A stretch of 64,000 nt of DNA from Amblyomma americanum (GCF_052857255.1 NC_135505.1:50073507-50137506), one strand, 5' to 3'. Positions 22,120 to 35,280 are shown, numbered from the stretch's first letter. Program-made: numbers and translations. Notes: a model not told the origin generated them from the sequence alone.

Positions 22120-22985
22120 GGTTTTCCATGGTGTTCTACCAGCTCGAGAAGACGCGGGCGAAGGAACACAAAACAAGGACAAACGAGCGCTAGACTGCCG
22201 CTTTATTTTGGAAAAACGCGAACAGCATTACATATATACCTTCAGGGCCACCGCCCGCCAGGAACAAAACCCGGGAAATTAATGCACGTGTCAATCAACA
22301 GGAGCAAGCGGCACGAACAAAGAGTCGAACTCTACAGGCGACAAATAACAAGCCAAGCCCCAGACAGATGATAAACAACAAGTAGCGCGAAAAAACTGCA
22401 GAAAGGAGGTTTACTGTCCCTCTCATTTCTATATAAAACAACAAAAAGAACGAACAAACACGCGAGACAAAAACGATCCCTCAAAAGTGAAAAACATAAC
22501 GAGACAAAACGCAATATGGAAGCATTAAGAACCTGAACCAGATAAAAAAAACACGATGTACATGAAAGTCAACAAGAAGACACGGCTATACGAAAGTCGA
22601 GGGGGATGACAAAAGGCATTGAAGCCCAAAAATTCACAAAATGCACCTGCATGTAAGCATGTCATTAAAAGCGAGAAAAAAGACGCAACCTTAAAAGACC
22701 GTAAGAGCAAATAATTAAGAAAACATAACGTGGAAGCTTTGAGAGCCAGCAGTGAACACGGCTATGCAATAAAATATCCATGCAAATGACAAGAAGTGCA
22801 AATTGAGAATCTAGAATTTTAATACAACAGGGGGAAAGCAAGGCGCGGAATGGATTCGATGAACGGAGGGTGAAGGAAGGTAAAATCAAATAAAGCTAGA
22901 CAGGAATGCAATCTTCTTTTGTGAAAGTAGAACAGAGGGCGTACTGAGACCTTCACTGCTGAGATTTATAATCTTGGCTGATTCT
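22120..22985 (-). mobile_element. Penelope-like element, 3' portion (minus copy of an inverted pair)
   Basis: On the minus strand this copy aligns with 23212-24312 of the plus strand along nearly its whole length, for example the shared stretches AAGGTTGCGTCTTTTTTCTC and CAAAATAAAGC-GCAGT. It has lost the GIY-YIG coding part and begins next to the 5' truncation of the plus copy. Its 3' end faces left, away from its partner. Confidence 0.75.
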
Positions 22986-22989
22986 ATTA

Positions 22990-24312
22990 TATCGCGATTT
23001 TGACTTGTGGGAAGGCGTACATCGGCCAAACAGGCCGACGTATCAACGAACGGCTAATAGAACATAGAGGGGACGAATCTGAATCTTCACTCAGGAACCT
23101 TCCAGTCCACTGTAGGGAATGCCAGTACGAACAACTAGGCCCGGATGAACAGTGCGCCACTGTGTTTGAAAAAAACCGCGATTCTAGAGAAATGACACAA
23201 TCAGCTGACTCGCGAAATAGCAGAATATGCCAAAATTTAAATCTCAAGCGTGGATGTGCTAGTACACCCTCCGTTTTGCTTTCACACAAGGAGATTGCAT
23301 TCCTGTCTGGTTTGAAAATCAACCTTTCTTCATCCACCGTTCTTAAAAGCCATTCCATGCTTTGTCTTCCCCATGTAGCATTCGAGTTTTATCTTTGCGG
23401 TTGTAACTTCATGTCATTTGCCTCAATAATTTACTCTACAGCGTGTTCATTGTGGGCTGTCACTGCTTCCCCGCCATGGGTTTTGCAAGTTTCTCCTTTT
23501 ACGGTGTTTTAAGGTTGCGTCTTTTTTTCTCGCTTTTAACGACATGCTTAGTTGCAGGTGCATTTTGTGCATTTTTGGTCTTCAACGCATTTTGCCATCC
23601 TCCACGACTTTCGCATAGCCGTGTTTCCTTGTTGGTATTCACATACATGGTGTTTTTTTATCTGCTACATGTTCTTAGTGCTTCCATATTGCATTTTGTC
23701 TCATTCTGTTTTTCGCTTTTAAGGGCTCCACGTTTTTGTGTCACGTTTTTGTTAGCCCTTTCTCGTTTTGTATGCAGAAATGAGAGGGAGAGAAAACTTC
23801 CTTTGCCCAATTTTTTCGCGCTGCTTGTTGTTTTTCATCTATCTGGCGTTGGTTTGTTAACTGTCGTCTGTATAGTTCGACTCTTAAATCGTGGCATTTG
23901 CTCCTCCTGATGGACACGTGATTGACACGTGAACAGATGAAGTGCAACCTGGTTTGTTTGTTTATTTGTTGTCATTTTCTCTGTCACAGCGAAGGTCTAC
24001 AAGTAGCACTCATGTTCCTGCATTTTTTCATTTTTGCATGCGCACACTATGCTGAAAAATGTCTTGCAATGCTTTTATGCGGTGTTCTGTTTGATTGTAT
24101 CTGTATTTTTCACTCCTGCCTAAGGCCTCAAATGAAGGCTGGCGGTATCTTTGAAATAACTTATATCTCGGGGTTTTTTTCCTGCTGGGTGGTGGCCCTG
24201 AGGGTATATGTGAAAGGGTTTTCGTGTTCTTTTCAAAATAAAGCTGCAGTTCAGCGCTCGTTTTTCATTGTTCTGTGTTCCTTCGTGGGCGTATTTTTGT
24301 GCTGGTAAAACA
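22990..24312 (+). mobile_element. Penelope-like element, 5'-truncated (plus copy of an inverted pair)
   Basis: Begins inside the GIY-YIG endonuclease, passes through a long T-rich 3' UTR and ends with CAAAATAAAGCTGCAG followed by a CGCTCGTTTTTCATTGTTC stretch near 24.3 kb. The minus copy at 22120-22985 ends with the same block. The two truncated 5' ends abut, giving an inverted repeat with arms of about 0.9-1.1 kb. Confidence 0.75.
23000..23512 (+). pseudogene. GIY-YIG endonuclease domain of Penelope-like element
   Basis: Reads TCGKAYIGQTGRRINERL, keeping the YIG half of the GIY-YIG motif and the following catalytic Arg in INERL. Then NLPVHCRECQ gives His/Cys residues typical of the Penelope-type domain, and SHKEIAFLSG is close to the usual C-terminus. 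The first beta strand with the GIY half is cut off by 5' truncation, and the reading frame beyond about 23300 continues open into UTR-like sequence. The enzyme would nick DNA to prime reverse transcription. This copy cannot act without its RT. Confidence 0.75.
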
Positions 24313-24315
24313 CTA

Positions 24316-26456
24316 TGTTTCAGTGTTGTTGCTCTGTATACATTTCGTTCTGTTTTTTACAGATGATATTGTTTCAGTCGTTTTCCTTGTATGTTGTATA
24401 GTAACGCTGATTACGTGTTACACTGCCTTTCATTCTTTGCGATTTTACACTACTTGTTTTGCTCTAGGAGGTCCCGTCGACAGTCGTGCGCTGTGGGACC
24501 GCCTTCTGTACAGATTTTATTATATTCACTACTAATGTTTGCGTACTCATGGGCTCGGTTGTTATCTTGGTATCACGTATTGCCTTGAATTTTAGCGCTA
24601 TTCATAAAAACTTGACACAATAACGGTAAAAGGGCACGAAACACAGCTTTCCATCAGTTTTCAATATTGTTTAGTTTAATTCCGACAAATATCATGGAAA
24701 GTTAGTTGCGGTAGTAAAAGAATTTATGTACACAACGACGGCTTAGTGAATTTTTGCAGTTAGAACTTATAAATCACTCGGGTTGTTTTTAAGCATGAAA
24801 AAAAAAAGACCTGCGTTAACTTCAGGTCAAAGAAAACTGAAATGAGCAGTTGTCAACCTAATGCATCACTTTTCATTAGAACCCGATGCACTAAAGTTAG
24901 TGATTAGAAAGTTAGATTACAGAACAGTTATGTAGAAATTAGGAGCATTTAAATATGTGCTGACCTATAATGTCCTCTGTGTGCGTCTTATTAGGAAAAA
25001 TTACCTTAATTAGTGCTGTGCACAGGTTAGTTTGAACATCTTGTATATATAAAAAAAGGCCGTCATGCTGTCAAACTTTTACAATCAGGAATTCCTGAAA
25101 AAAAAATATGGTATCTGATAGTGTCCAAAATTCAATTGTTCGAACTAAAATTTCCTTATATTAAAAGGAAGGTGAGACACCAGAAGAAGGATGAAGTGGA
25201 AAAAGATGACATGAAGCCGCCGCAGACTCTCAAATCACTCAAAAGAGTGGACAGGATATAATTATACAGGCACGCTTGCAGTTTCTCGATTTCTAGCCCA
25301 TTACTTTGGCATTGCGCACAATTTTGGCATAGGTCTCAGTTTTCCTTTTGACATTTAATCCTAACGAGTAGATAGAACTTGAAAAGAAATACTTCTCAAG
25401 GAGACAAATTAGCCAGAGAGGACAATAGTCTTGGCGACTTCTTGAAATTGCGCCTTTATTTATATACGGGGACGCTAATGGACTTAAAACTACTTCTAAT
25501 AGCTCTTTAAGTACGTGGCTGACATTTATTTATTATTTTTATTAATTATCTCGCGTTTTTGAGAACCATTTTTTAAGACTATGGTATAAATTATTCATGT
25601 TTTATATACCGCCAGCGCTTTGGTTATTGTATTTAAGTCGCGCCCACTTAACGCAGGTTTGAAGCGACGCCAAAGCGAAATTAGAGTGTTTGAAATAGCT
25701 TCAAGCATTATTGGTAAGGTGCCACTTCTCTCTTCTGCTGTTAAAAATTGTGGGCACGTCTGCTTGTATGCTTCCGGAATACTTGTTCGCTAGAACACAA
25801 TGTGTGTAGAAGAATTCGTTCCAGACATTAACGCGCGAACATTACGTTCGGCCAGAAAATACGCCCTTCGCTCTCTTTTATTTTTCTGAAACGCGCATCA
25901 TCTATTCGCAATCGTTTAATGGCCAGTATAGTATATTTTGTTCATTCCACTTTTATACACGTTTCTATAAATTCGTCGTAATTCATTTGATGAAGAAAGA
26001 ACTTGCCTCTTTAAATTGCAAATCTGGCTGTTTCTGCACAGCACGTAAGAAAAAAGAAAATTTATGAAAATAAATAATTTTAACATACCAGTTTGTGGAT
26101 CGTACGCCAATATATGTTTGCATTGTATTTGTTACCATATGCGGGATAGCACCAGTGCCATACTAAGGCTGCAGCGAATGGTTGGAAGCGACGATGTTAT
26201 ATGAACACTTCACTTATGAAAAAATTCCAGCACTATCTTTCTTTCTTAATTCTGGCATAGTCCAACTAAACCTGTTATTTCTCCTGTTGCAGTAGCCTTT
26301 GCATTCTGCTTTCTCCAGTAGTGTACTCGAAAAGCACAAGTTTTGTCCAATATATAGTTTTAATGCTTGGTTTCTTTAAACCGCTCTCAAAGGCGTCTGT
26401 CCTTCCAATGAGAACAAATACCGTTGACAATTAAAGAACGATACAAATTTTTCAAG
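24316..26456. other. No recognisable gene
   Basis: AT-rich DNA with no frame above about 86 codons that resembles a known family, and no RNA gene or clear repeat. Confidence 0.4.
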
Positions 26457-26684
26457 TCAAGAAAGGGACTCGCCTTTGTAGACCACAATAAGGGTGGAAC
26501 TCATCGGCATTGAGGGACAAGTTGCATGAATCAAGTCCGGTGTCTTGAATACTGCTATGTTGACCAGTGGTCCCGGCTGCTCCCTCGCAGCTGTAAGAAC
26601 CTGCTCGCAGTATGCGCCAGAGTGTGAAGTGCGAATGTTGCGAGGCAGCTCATTCCAAAAAAAGGTGCTGCTGAGGAAGGTCAT
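26457..26684 (-). pseudogene. Possible LINE ORF2 C-terminal fragment
   Basis: Minus strand reads MTFLSSTFFWNELPRNIRT. The FFWNELPRNI block resembles the 'FFPRTxxxWNxLP' tail found near the end of CR1/L2-type LINE proteins. Nothing upstream on that strand confirms it. Confidence 0.35.
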
Positions 26685-26970
26685 CTGCTACGTCAGCGGG
26701 TCACACGTGCCATATAACCTGGAATAGGTTTTTCGCTGCCGCTAGCCGAGGGGCCAAATTGTCGGGAATGTGTACTGTTCGTTTGTTCACTCTCGAAAGC
26801 TGCCGGCATGCAGCTTTATCGCTTTGTTTGCGATGCAAGTCGCGATCATATTTATCCCGATTATGCTCATCCAGGCGGAGCCGATATTACGTTGTTCCAG
26901 ACCGTTGTGGTAACCTTGCACGCCGTATATCGAAGGTTCACGATCAGCTTTAAACTGAGCGCGGCCGAGA

Positions 26971-28454
26971 ATGGCGAGCATTCTGCTCGACGACCGCCGA
27001 GCACGCTTGTTGCTACGATGTCGCCGAGTAATTCAATTTTTCGTGGGCGCAAGTCAGCCTTATCTGGAGTTTCATTTCGAAGCTCTTTCGTTCTGTATCA
27101 GAACGCTGCCTTCACATCTGTGCAGTTTTTTGGTAATTTGTGCTATAATCAGGGAGGCGCCGCTCCCTTTTTCCACGGCATTGGAAGTGGAGGCTGCTGT
27201 GCCTCTATTGGAACCCGGTGGGTCGGCAGCAGCCGCCCAGAGGAAGCGCCTGCACCGCCAGAGTGACTCGAGCAGCCAGGGCACTGTTGTGTACTCGGTG
27301 CCAAGTGAAGACTCCTCGTTCTCGGCCGACGACGGTTTCATACCGGTTGTTGGCAAGAAGGCCAAGCGCAGACTGCGTAGACAAGCCGAATCGTCCTCAT
27401 CGAGCACGTCAACGGTGTCCTCATCAAGAACGCCAACGATCATCACGGCGCGAAGTTCCTCAGCGCATACAGCCTTGTTTGTGCCGTTGAACTCAACGGA
27501 CAACTTGAACCTAGTGAACAGGCAAGCCATCTCTATTTATCTGGAGAGCCTTGTACCGGGAGGCATAAAAGATCTCAGAATCAACCTGTTCAAAACGTCA
27601 TTGCCATTGATGTGGTGGAGCGAAGTTCACTAGAGAATTTAACCGTAATGACAAAACTCGGCAACGTCAGTGTACGCCCCATTATTCTCCAGGGCAGGGG
27701 CACTACGGCTGGCGTAATCTACAACGTCGATATCGCCATCTGTGATGCAGATTTACCCATGTTGATCAAGCCGGCAACCGACGGCATTTCCATCATTCAA
27801 GTTCAGCGGTTAGGCAGATCTCCATGCATCAAGCTGACCTTCAAGGGTGACTGCATACCATCGTACGTGAAGGTTGGGCACTTTCGTCATCCAGTTCGAC
27901 CTTTTGTGCCTAAGCCACTTCAATGCAGGAAGTGCATGAGGATCGGCCACGTGAGCGGCGTCTGCATCAACTCCATCGTGTGCCCTCGATGCTCCGAGTC
28001 ACACAGCGGTGATGTTTGCCGCGCGACTACCTTGAAGTGCGCCAACTGCCACGACCCTCATGACTCTTCCTCGAAAGACTGCCCCCGTCTAAAGACCGAG
28101 CGGGCGGTACTGAAGAAAATGGTGCGAGACCATTCTACGCACAAACGAGCCGCCGCAAAGGTGCGACGACGTCGTTCGCGCCGCCGAAGGTCGTCAAAGA
28201 AAGCTGTCACATTTGACAATAATGCCCCAAACCCAACTGCAGCTTGTCTGCCTCCACCAAAAACCGTACTAAATCAAGGGAGCCCGGCGCTTGGTGAGGC
28301 TGGACCTGCTGCCTCAGATGCAACTTGGCCACCACTGCCAAAGCCTTCTACGCCTACTGCGTCAGGGATGTTGGCGCACTCAGGGCAGTGTGCAGCGCTT
28401 ACGACTGATCCAGCCAACAGGCACGATCAAGGCCATGCCCAGATATGCAAGTGA
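26971..28454 (+). pseudogene. LINE ORF1 (Gag-like, three CCHC-type knuckles), one frameshift
   Basis: The first frame (26971-27633) covers a Ser-rich N-terminus and a region reading DNLNLVNRQAISIYLESL. Near 27590 the frame shifts by one and continues (to 28454) through DVVERSSLENLTVMTKLGN and the zinc knuckles CRKCMRIGHVSGVC (Cx2Cx4Hx4C), CPRCSESHSGDVC (Cx2Cx3Hx4C) and CANCHDPHDSSSKDC. A strongly basic stretch of Arg/Lys follows. ORF1 proteins bind the LINE RNA in the cytoplasm and carry it to the nucleus. The start codon is uncertain because the first 60 residues do not look like the family. Confidence 0.75.
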
Positions 28455-28587
28455 TTGCAATGCTCACGACACTAATGAATGCCATGCGTGCTCTGCTTTC
28501 CAGCCTACACACGCCAGCAGCACATAGCGCACTTCAAGTGTTGGACGCGCTACATCCAGTTCTTGCGGCTCTACAGTAGACGGCATC

Positions 28588-31500
28588 ATGGCTCCTTCGC
28601 ACCTGTCTTTTCAAAAGAAAGTCAAGCAAGCTTTCATTTTCCAATGGAATGCTCGTAGGCTCCAGTCCCGGATTTTCGATTTACAGCACTATGTCTACGA
28701 GAATCACTTCCCCATTCTTGTGATTTGTGAACCGAATACCCCGGAAATTTTGCGAATATCCGGTTACGAGGCATTTTCATCACCCACGTGCAACAGATCC
28801 AGCAAAGTCATCGTCTACATTCGACGTGAACTTACATATGTGCAACATTCAGTTCCTCTGAACGAAGACAATCAGAACGTTTACCTGACAGTGAAGAGCC
28901 GTGACCTGACGTTTACGCTACTGGCGGTGTACTTGGCGCTATCAAGTCGTTTCGACACCAGAAGGTTGAGTGGTTTGATGGCAGCCACACCTGCTCCGTG
29001 GGTTATTATGGGTGACTTCAATGCTCATCACACCATGTGGGGAGGCGTTAGGATGGACTTTAGGGGAAGACAGCTTGTGTCCTTCGCCTCTGACCATGAC
29101 CTCCAGTGCCTGAATGACGGAAGCCCGACCTATATACGAGGGTTGACTTATAGCAGCTGCTTGGACTTGACTTTCGTTTCAAAGTGCCTTAACAACAGCG
29201 TCCGGTGGTTTTCGGATGTAGAAACCCATGGCAGCGACCGTATCCCAACCTATGTGATTATTACCGGCCATTCCACAATTTCCCCAGCCACGTGTAGGCA
29301 GCGCATTGACTGGACAGTTTTTAAATTACTTATGGAGGCTGCTTGCGCAGAGGGCTTCTCTACTGGTCTTGAACAAAAAATTAAGGAGGCCATTGAACAC
29401 GCCACCTGCCTCCTATACCCTGTCGCTAACTACACCGATTTTGACTTCATATTGCAGCGACTGCGATCACAACGGCGCAAGGCAGAGCGCAGATACCGAC
29501 GCACAAAGACGCGCCTAGACCTAAGAGATGCTAGGCGCATACAGAAGAAGATTCAGCGCAGAATTCAGGCACTGCAAACACAACGGTGGAGGACATTTTG
29601 CCAAACACTTGATCCACGGAAGCCTTTGTCTTGCGTTTGGAGTGTAATTCGGGGTCTTCGCACGTACCCTCAACAGCGCTACCCGTTCAAATCCGTAGCG
29701 CTCCACCAAAGGCGCACTGTGGTTGAAGTAGCTGAAGATTTCTGCGCAAGAATAACAGGCTCTCCGAATCCAGGCGCAACGCTGCACTGCAACAATGTTC
29801 CACCCTCACGGGATTCTCGGATGGATGCACTATTCTCCATGGAAGAACTTGATGCTGCGCTGGTTTGTTGTAGAAGGTCATCATTACCAGGGCCCGATGG
29901 TGTGACGTATTCCGCACTTGCCAACCTTGGCAAAGAAGCTCGACGGGCTCTTTTGGACACTTATAACAAGTCATGGACAGCTGGCATAGTTCCTCATGAT
30001 TGGAAGACCAGTCGTCTGGTTCCACTTCTTAAGCCGGGGAAATCACCGCTCGACCTTTCATCATATCGTCCAATTGCACTCACCAGCTGCGTCGGCAAAG
30101 TCATGGAAAGAATGCTGCTCACACGCGTGGAATGGTACTTGGAGCGATATCATATTTATCCAACCTTCATGTCTGGGTTCCGATGGGGCCGCTCTTCTAT
30201 CGACAAAGTGGTTGACCTTGTAACGTCGGTGGACCACAGCAAAAGTTTGAAAAGATGGACCGTGGCATTGTTTTTGGATATAAAGGGCGCGTACGACAAA
30301 TTAACGCATCAGGCCATTTTGGACGCAATGGAAGCTGCTGAGATCGGAGGCCGCACGTCCAGCTGGATACGCAGCTATTTATCACAGAGGTCGTTTTTTG
30401 TCCTGACAGCGGACGGACCAACGTCCTCACACCGAAATTCGCGCGGAGTCCCTCAGGGTGGAGTGCTGAGCCCAGTTCTCCTCAACCTTGCTCTCATCGG
30501 CCTTGTCGATGTATTGCCACAATTTGCTCAGATCTCGGAATATGCAGACATCTGTATTTGGGCATCAGGGGTGACCCGTCCTCAAGTTCGTGTAAGACTT
30601 GAAAAGGCGGCATCGATATTGACATCTTATCTTCGCTTGCAGGGCCTGAACATTTCGACCGAAAAGTGTTCACTTGTGGCATTCACACGCAAAATAATGT
30701 CACGCTGCACCATTCGCATCAATGGTGAAGCCACAGATTCCTTGGTGTTGTCATCGACAGGAACCTCTCGCGGTGTCCACATGTCTACGACATGAGAAAG
30801 AGACTAATTGCGATTGCCCACGTCCTCTCCTTCCACGGGGGAAAGTCCTGGGGCGCATCAGTGCGCTCTATGCTGCAACTGTACCGTTCCCTATATCTGG
30901 GCTACATGCGGTACAGTCTTCCGATATTCAGTTCCATTAGAAAGACAAATATCAAGACTCTTCAAAGTGTGCAAGCGCAAGCTCTCCGTGTCTGCCTTGG
31001 ACTGCCTAAGTGTGCTTCAACAGCAGCAACTGTTCTTGCTGCGCGGGAACATCCTGTTACTACATACATTGCTGTTGACACCATGAGAACACATATTCGG
31101 CACCTCACACGAATTCCCTGTCATCACCTCGCAACACTCCCAATAATTAGGCCGCGTACTGCATTCGTCAAAGTCATTGAAGCTCATCGCGCATATCTTC
31201 CATCGGAGTTCACCCTGCGTCAAGACCGTGCTCACCCTTATGGAGTCTTCATGAACCTCGGGTTCACCTCTATATTCCTGGAATTACGAACAAAGCTGGT
31301 GTATCACTACCCGCTCTCAAACAACTGACATTGAATCACCTGCATTCTTACCACAGTCACCGCATACATGTTTACACAGATTGATCAGTTCACTCGACCA
31401 GTTCTGCGGTGTCGGTGGTTATACCGGCCAGATCCATCTTCATCAAAGTGAAGACGACCTATCCAACATTTTCAACTGGTGCGGAACTCGCAGCCTTACG

Positions 31501-32221
31501 GGCTGCGGTACAGTTCATCAGTCAGGAACTTCCACATGACTGGACGGTTTTCACCGACTCTAAAGCAGCACTTCAAGCCCTGCAAGCTGCGCTACGCCGC
31601 GGGTCGCAGGAACAACTTGTTGCTGAGATTCGTCTACTGTACCACGGCACCGTTTCCAAAGGTCATGACATCATTTTTCAATGGCTGCCAGTACACTGTG
31701 GTATTAACGGTAATCACCAGGCCGATGCGGCTGCGCGTTCGGCTCACAACGACGGACTTCCAGTGAGGATCCCAATATGAAAACCAGACGCAGCGTGTGG
31801 GCTTCGCGCTTTGGCGCTGGAGCTCACACTTTTAGCGTGGAACACCGGAGAGTTTTGCAACCTCCGCCTCAAGGCACTGGACCCTGGACTGCGCCTTCGT
31901 CTTCCACGTAACTTAGCACGTCGCGACGCAACACTGTTATGCCGTTTATGGATCGGCGTTTCTTTTACCAACCACTATGCTTTCCGGATGGGGATGGCCG
32001 ACACTCCTGCCTGTGAAAGCTGCGGTTGTGAGGAGACCATCGCTCATCTTCTCTGTGAGTGCCCTGCATTTGCGAGTGCAAGACATACACTGTGTTGTGC
32101 CCTGGACCGCCTCGATCCTCGCCCATTAACAGAGCAAAAGATTCTCGGTCCGTGGCCACAGCCGTCGACTGCCCTCAAGGCATACAGGCACTCTTTGCCT
32201 ACTTCAGAGCGACTGGATTGA
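28588..32221 (+). pseudogene. LINE ORF2: endonuclease, RT, RNase H, zinc knuckle; several breaks
   Basis: The first 735 codons (28588-30795) are open. Endonuclease: LVICEPNTP, VIMGDFNAHH, and GSDRIP where SDH is expected, so the catalytic His is Arg (29239-29241). RT: LFLDIKGAYDKLTH, RGVPQGGVLSPVLLN, and EYADICIW where the family has YADD, so the second Asp codon of the catalytic box is missing (30541-30549). Frameshifts occur near 30735 and 31315, a TGA at 31382-31384 follows VYTD at the start of RNase H, then GAELAALRA, VFTDSKAAL and GNHQADAAA give its remaining acidic residues. Another shift near 31780 leads to CESCGCEETIAHLLCECPAF, the terminal knuckle. Confidence 0.85.
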
Positions 32222-32400
32222 GTGACAAATTGTGACAGCGTTGTGCGTGTGTGTGTGTTTTGCCTTTTTCCCTTCTCTCTTCCTCCTTTTAGCCCCTTAA
32301 TCCCTCTTCCCCAGTGCAGGGTAGCCAACCAGAACCCCTTTCTGGTTAACATCTCTGTCTTTCCCTCCTCCTCTTTATCTATCTATCTATCTCTTTTCGC

Positions 32401-33780
32401 TGTCTTCCTGCCGGCCTCAGGAAGACACCCTGCAGCTCCCAGGCGCCCTTTCATAGTCCTAGCAGCCATTTAGCTCACCAAGTTGCGTCACTCGACATCT
32501 TGTTCTGTTTTCTCAATAACCTGCTTGGTCTTCATAGTATGCATCATGATGGTCAACAAAGAAGGAAGAAGAAAATATTTGCGATTGCTTAGGAGTGCTG
32601 AACAAACAAGTTCGCCTGAGCGATGTACCCACACGGTTGGCTGTGTACGCTTGATGAAAAAAGCAATATTAATTCCCTATTAAATGAAGGGAACCGATAT
32701 ATTAGATACGAAAAATTAATAGCGAGCATGTAAGATATGTTCAAGACATCGTTATTGGCGATGCCAAATGTTGGTACGACTTAGACCTAAAAATAGCCCT
32801 GAGTTAACCACGTCTTTTGTTTCGTTGTATACCGTCCTAGAAAGGCGACGCGTATTGAAGTCTCTGGCGAGAAACTTGGTTCAATATTCTTCAGCAAAAT
32901 GGTTCCGACAAACTCACCCTCAACAACAAACATGCTATTACTGCTTAGTGGTACACAACGGTACATATTTTGCACACGCGTGATGGTCTGTGTTTTGTGA
33001 GACCGGTAACAAAGCGGCCCATGTACTAAATTGCAAGAGATGAAACTGCGCCATGAAAACAGGCCAAGTGGCCATCCATAAAGCGCGAAAGATGTTCATC
33101 ATGACCAGCGTCCTATCGCCATCTTGAAAGGCGCTTTTGATAGAGTCGTGGCATGTCCCTTTAGGCGAAATGACATGTACAAAAAAGGCTCTGGTCTCTT
33201 TTATAATTTTGTTTCCTAAATAAACGCATGTGTTCTGAATTACGTAATTCATTACTCACGCCTTGTCTGCTGATGTAACCGAAGTGAACAGATTTACTAA
33301 AATTGTTTACAAACGAAAAATGGCACAGAATAGGATGTCGAATACTCCAAAAAAATACTCCGTACCTGAAATTTTGGTGTTACGCTCACATGCACTGACA
33401 TTTTTAATCAGAAATGTATTGTATTTGATAAGTGTAGCGATGTTATCTATGACCAAGCCACCACTCTCCTTTAACGCCCAGGGAGGTTTATTTTGGGTTC
33501 TATTGCGAGCCATGGCTACTTGCATAGTCCAGCAACGCTGGCGCCTCCTCCTGGCCTCAACCTGAAGCAGAAAAATTTTGAATGATGCACGTTGAATGGT
33601 CGACTGAGGTGCCTACAAGCGTCAGAAAGCGGTATAAATTCCATTAAAAATAAGTGCCCAATGAATGACTTACAGCCAAACTTCCGGACGTGGCACGGAA
33701 TCCCACCGTTCCAGAGTAGCTGAAGATGTTCCTTGAGAACCAGTATCGCTTCACTCAGTTAATACCCTTTTATCGTTGAA
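32401..33780. other. No recognisable gene
   Basis: Short frames only. A GAAGGAAGAAGAAAATATTT stretch near 32560 may be the A-rich tail of an element, but nothing upstream supports it. Confidence 0.35.
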
Positions 33781-33980
33781 GGCCTCGGCGGTAGCTCAGC
33801 GGTTATGGTGCTACGCTGCTTACCTGAAAGACGCGGGTTTGATCCTGACCGCAAAATGCTACAGGCCCGCGAATTCTGTGATGTCAGTGGACGTGAATGA
33901 ACCGTATATGATCGAAATTTTTCCGGAGCCACCTACTGTGGTGTCCCTCATAACCCGAGCCGCTTTCTGACGTTAAAACT
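33781..33980 (+). repeat. tRNA-derived SINE (Ruka-like)
   Basis: Head with A box TAGCTCAGCGG (33792-33802) and B box GGTTTGATCC (33836-33845), then a body reading GTGATGTCAGTGGACGTG, TTTCCGGAGCCACCTACTGT and ending GACGTTAAAA. The same body recurs at 18.5, 55.6 and 57.4 kb. Ruka is a known tRNA-derived tick SINE; the identity here is by resemblance only. It lies about 1.3 kb upstream of the secreted-protein gene. Confidence 0.75.
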
Positions 33981-35280
33981 CACGAAATCATGTTTATAGT
34001 TGGCTCCGAGTTGTATATATATTTCGGCTAGAAATTTATACACTCCATCGAGCTCGAATGTAAATTTCAACGCAGTTTTAAACATAAATAAAGCGCATTT
34101 GCAACTCCATGCATGACCATTGTGCCTTGGAAAAAAAGTTGTTTCTGTGATCAGAATTACTCCCGGGAACATTCAAAAAAATTCCTCCCTGCACGACGCA
34201 GATCAAACGTCGCTACGAAACAACAAGGAAAACAAAGGATCTATATTCTTTAATTTCATGCGCTAGTCATACGGCATTCTGCCAAGATTTGTCCGTATGC
34301 GTGGCAAAATTCCTCACACAACTTGTGGTCAAGCAAAGAAATTCTGAACTCCCCTTCAAGTTGAGCATTTATTTCCTTTTCTTAACGCTGCAGAAGCAAA
34401 GGTTTGGTCGGTATGATAATGAATTGTTACTCCGTCTGATCGATTCGGACATCTTGTCGAAACTAGTGTGCATAGTTCTTAAATCGCGTAAGTCATGTTA
34501 GGGGTTAGAGAATGGAGAAGAGTTTGTGCCAACTCAGGGGTGCCCTAACACGGTAATATCATGAATTCTTGCGCAGGAATAGATGCAAACTCGAGAACTG
34601 ACTGTTTCGAATAGGTGAAATCTGCACAGAAAAATTATTTTACATGATTGAATACCTTGAACATTGAGATATTGCAGAATTGTGTTTTACAGCTCCATGC
34701 AAGGTGTCTGTTTCAATAATATTCTTTGGGGATATCGCTGTTGCCAGATTCATACGTCGTGTACATTGCTCGGGCGAAGAGCTGTAGTATGGATGAAAAT
34801 CTGCGTTAAAACATTATGTCCAGGGCTATAATTATATCTGCGCACCGATTTTCCGAGAATAATTACAGTACGCACTCTGAAACAATAAGAAATTAATTTG
34901 TGTCAACGCTTTTCCTCAAAATTAATGCGTGGTGCCCAGTCTTTGAAGTTAATTTGTGCAAATACATAATATTCAAATTGAATCTTTATGGCGCAACGGT
35001 TTCGCTAGTATAATAGCACTGAACACATGTTTCCCCACATTACTGTATTAGGTTATCGAAAGCATATGTTCAACAAGATATCTTGATGGGCCTGATGGCG
35101 TTAATAATTCTGATTGCGCAGGAAATTGCTGAGACGTTTGATTTTGTTTAAATAGAACTGTGTCCATCTAGATACTTAGTCTTCATATTAGTGTAAAGCG
35201 GTAATTATCATGATGGCAGTATTCCATGGGTACTACAAACCCGAAGCTGCTGTCCATCGCATCTATTTGTCTTCTTTTCA
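33981..35280. other. No recognisable gene; possible upstream intron
   Basis: No coding family. The stretch ends with TTGTCTTCTTTTCAG at 35266-35280, a good 3' splice site 37 bp before the ATG of the secreted-protein gene. Part of this DNA may therefore be an intron after an unseen 5' non-coding exon. Confidence 0.35.

Larger units (their letters stand above)
26760..32400 (+). mobile_element. I-group LINE with ORF1, ORF2 and 3' UTR
   Basis: In order: a probable 5' UTR, ORF1 with three zinc knuckles, ORF2 with AP endonuclease, RT, RNase H and a C-terminal zinc knuckle, and a 3' UTR with a GCAGGGTAGCCAACCAGAAC block that ends in TCTATCTATCTATC. The RNase H domain places it in the I group rather than CR1 or Jockey proper. 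Exact ends and target-site duplication were not identified. Confidence 0.8.

Noticed and set aside
27072..27530. 152-codon minus-strand frame
   Set aside because: Antisense shadow of LINE ORF1.
33781..33853. tRNA gene
   Set aside because: It has A and B boxes but a poor cloverleaf, and continues into a SINE body found elsewhere in the window.
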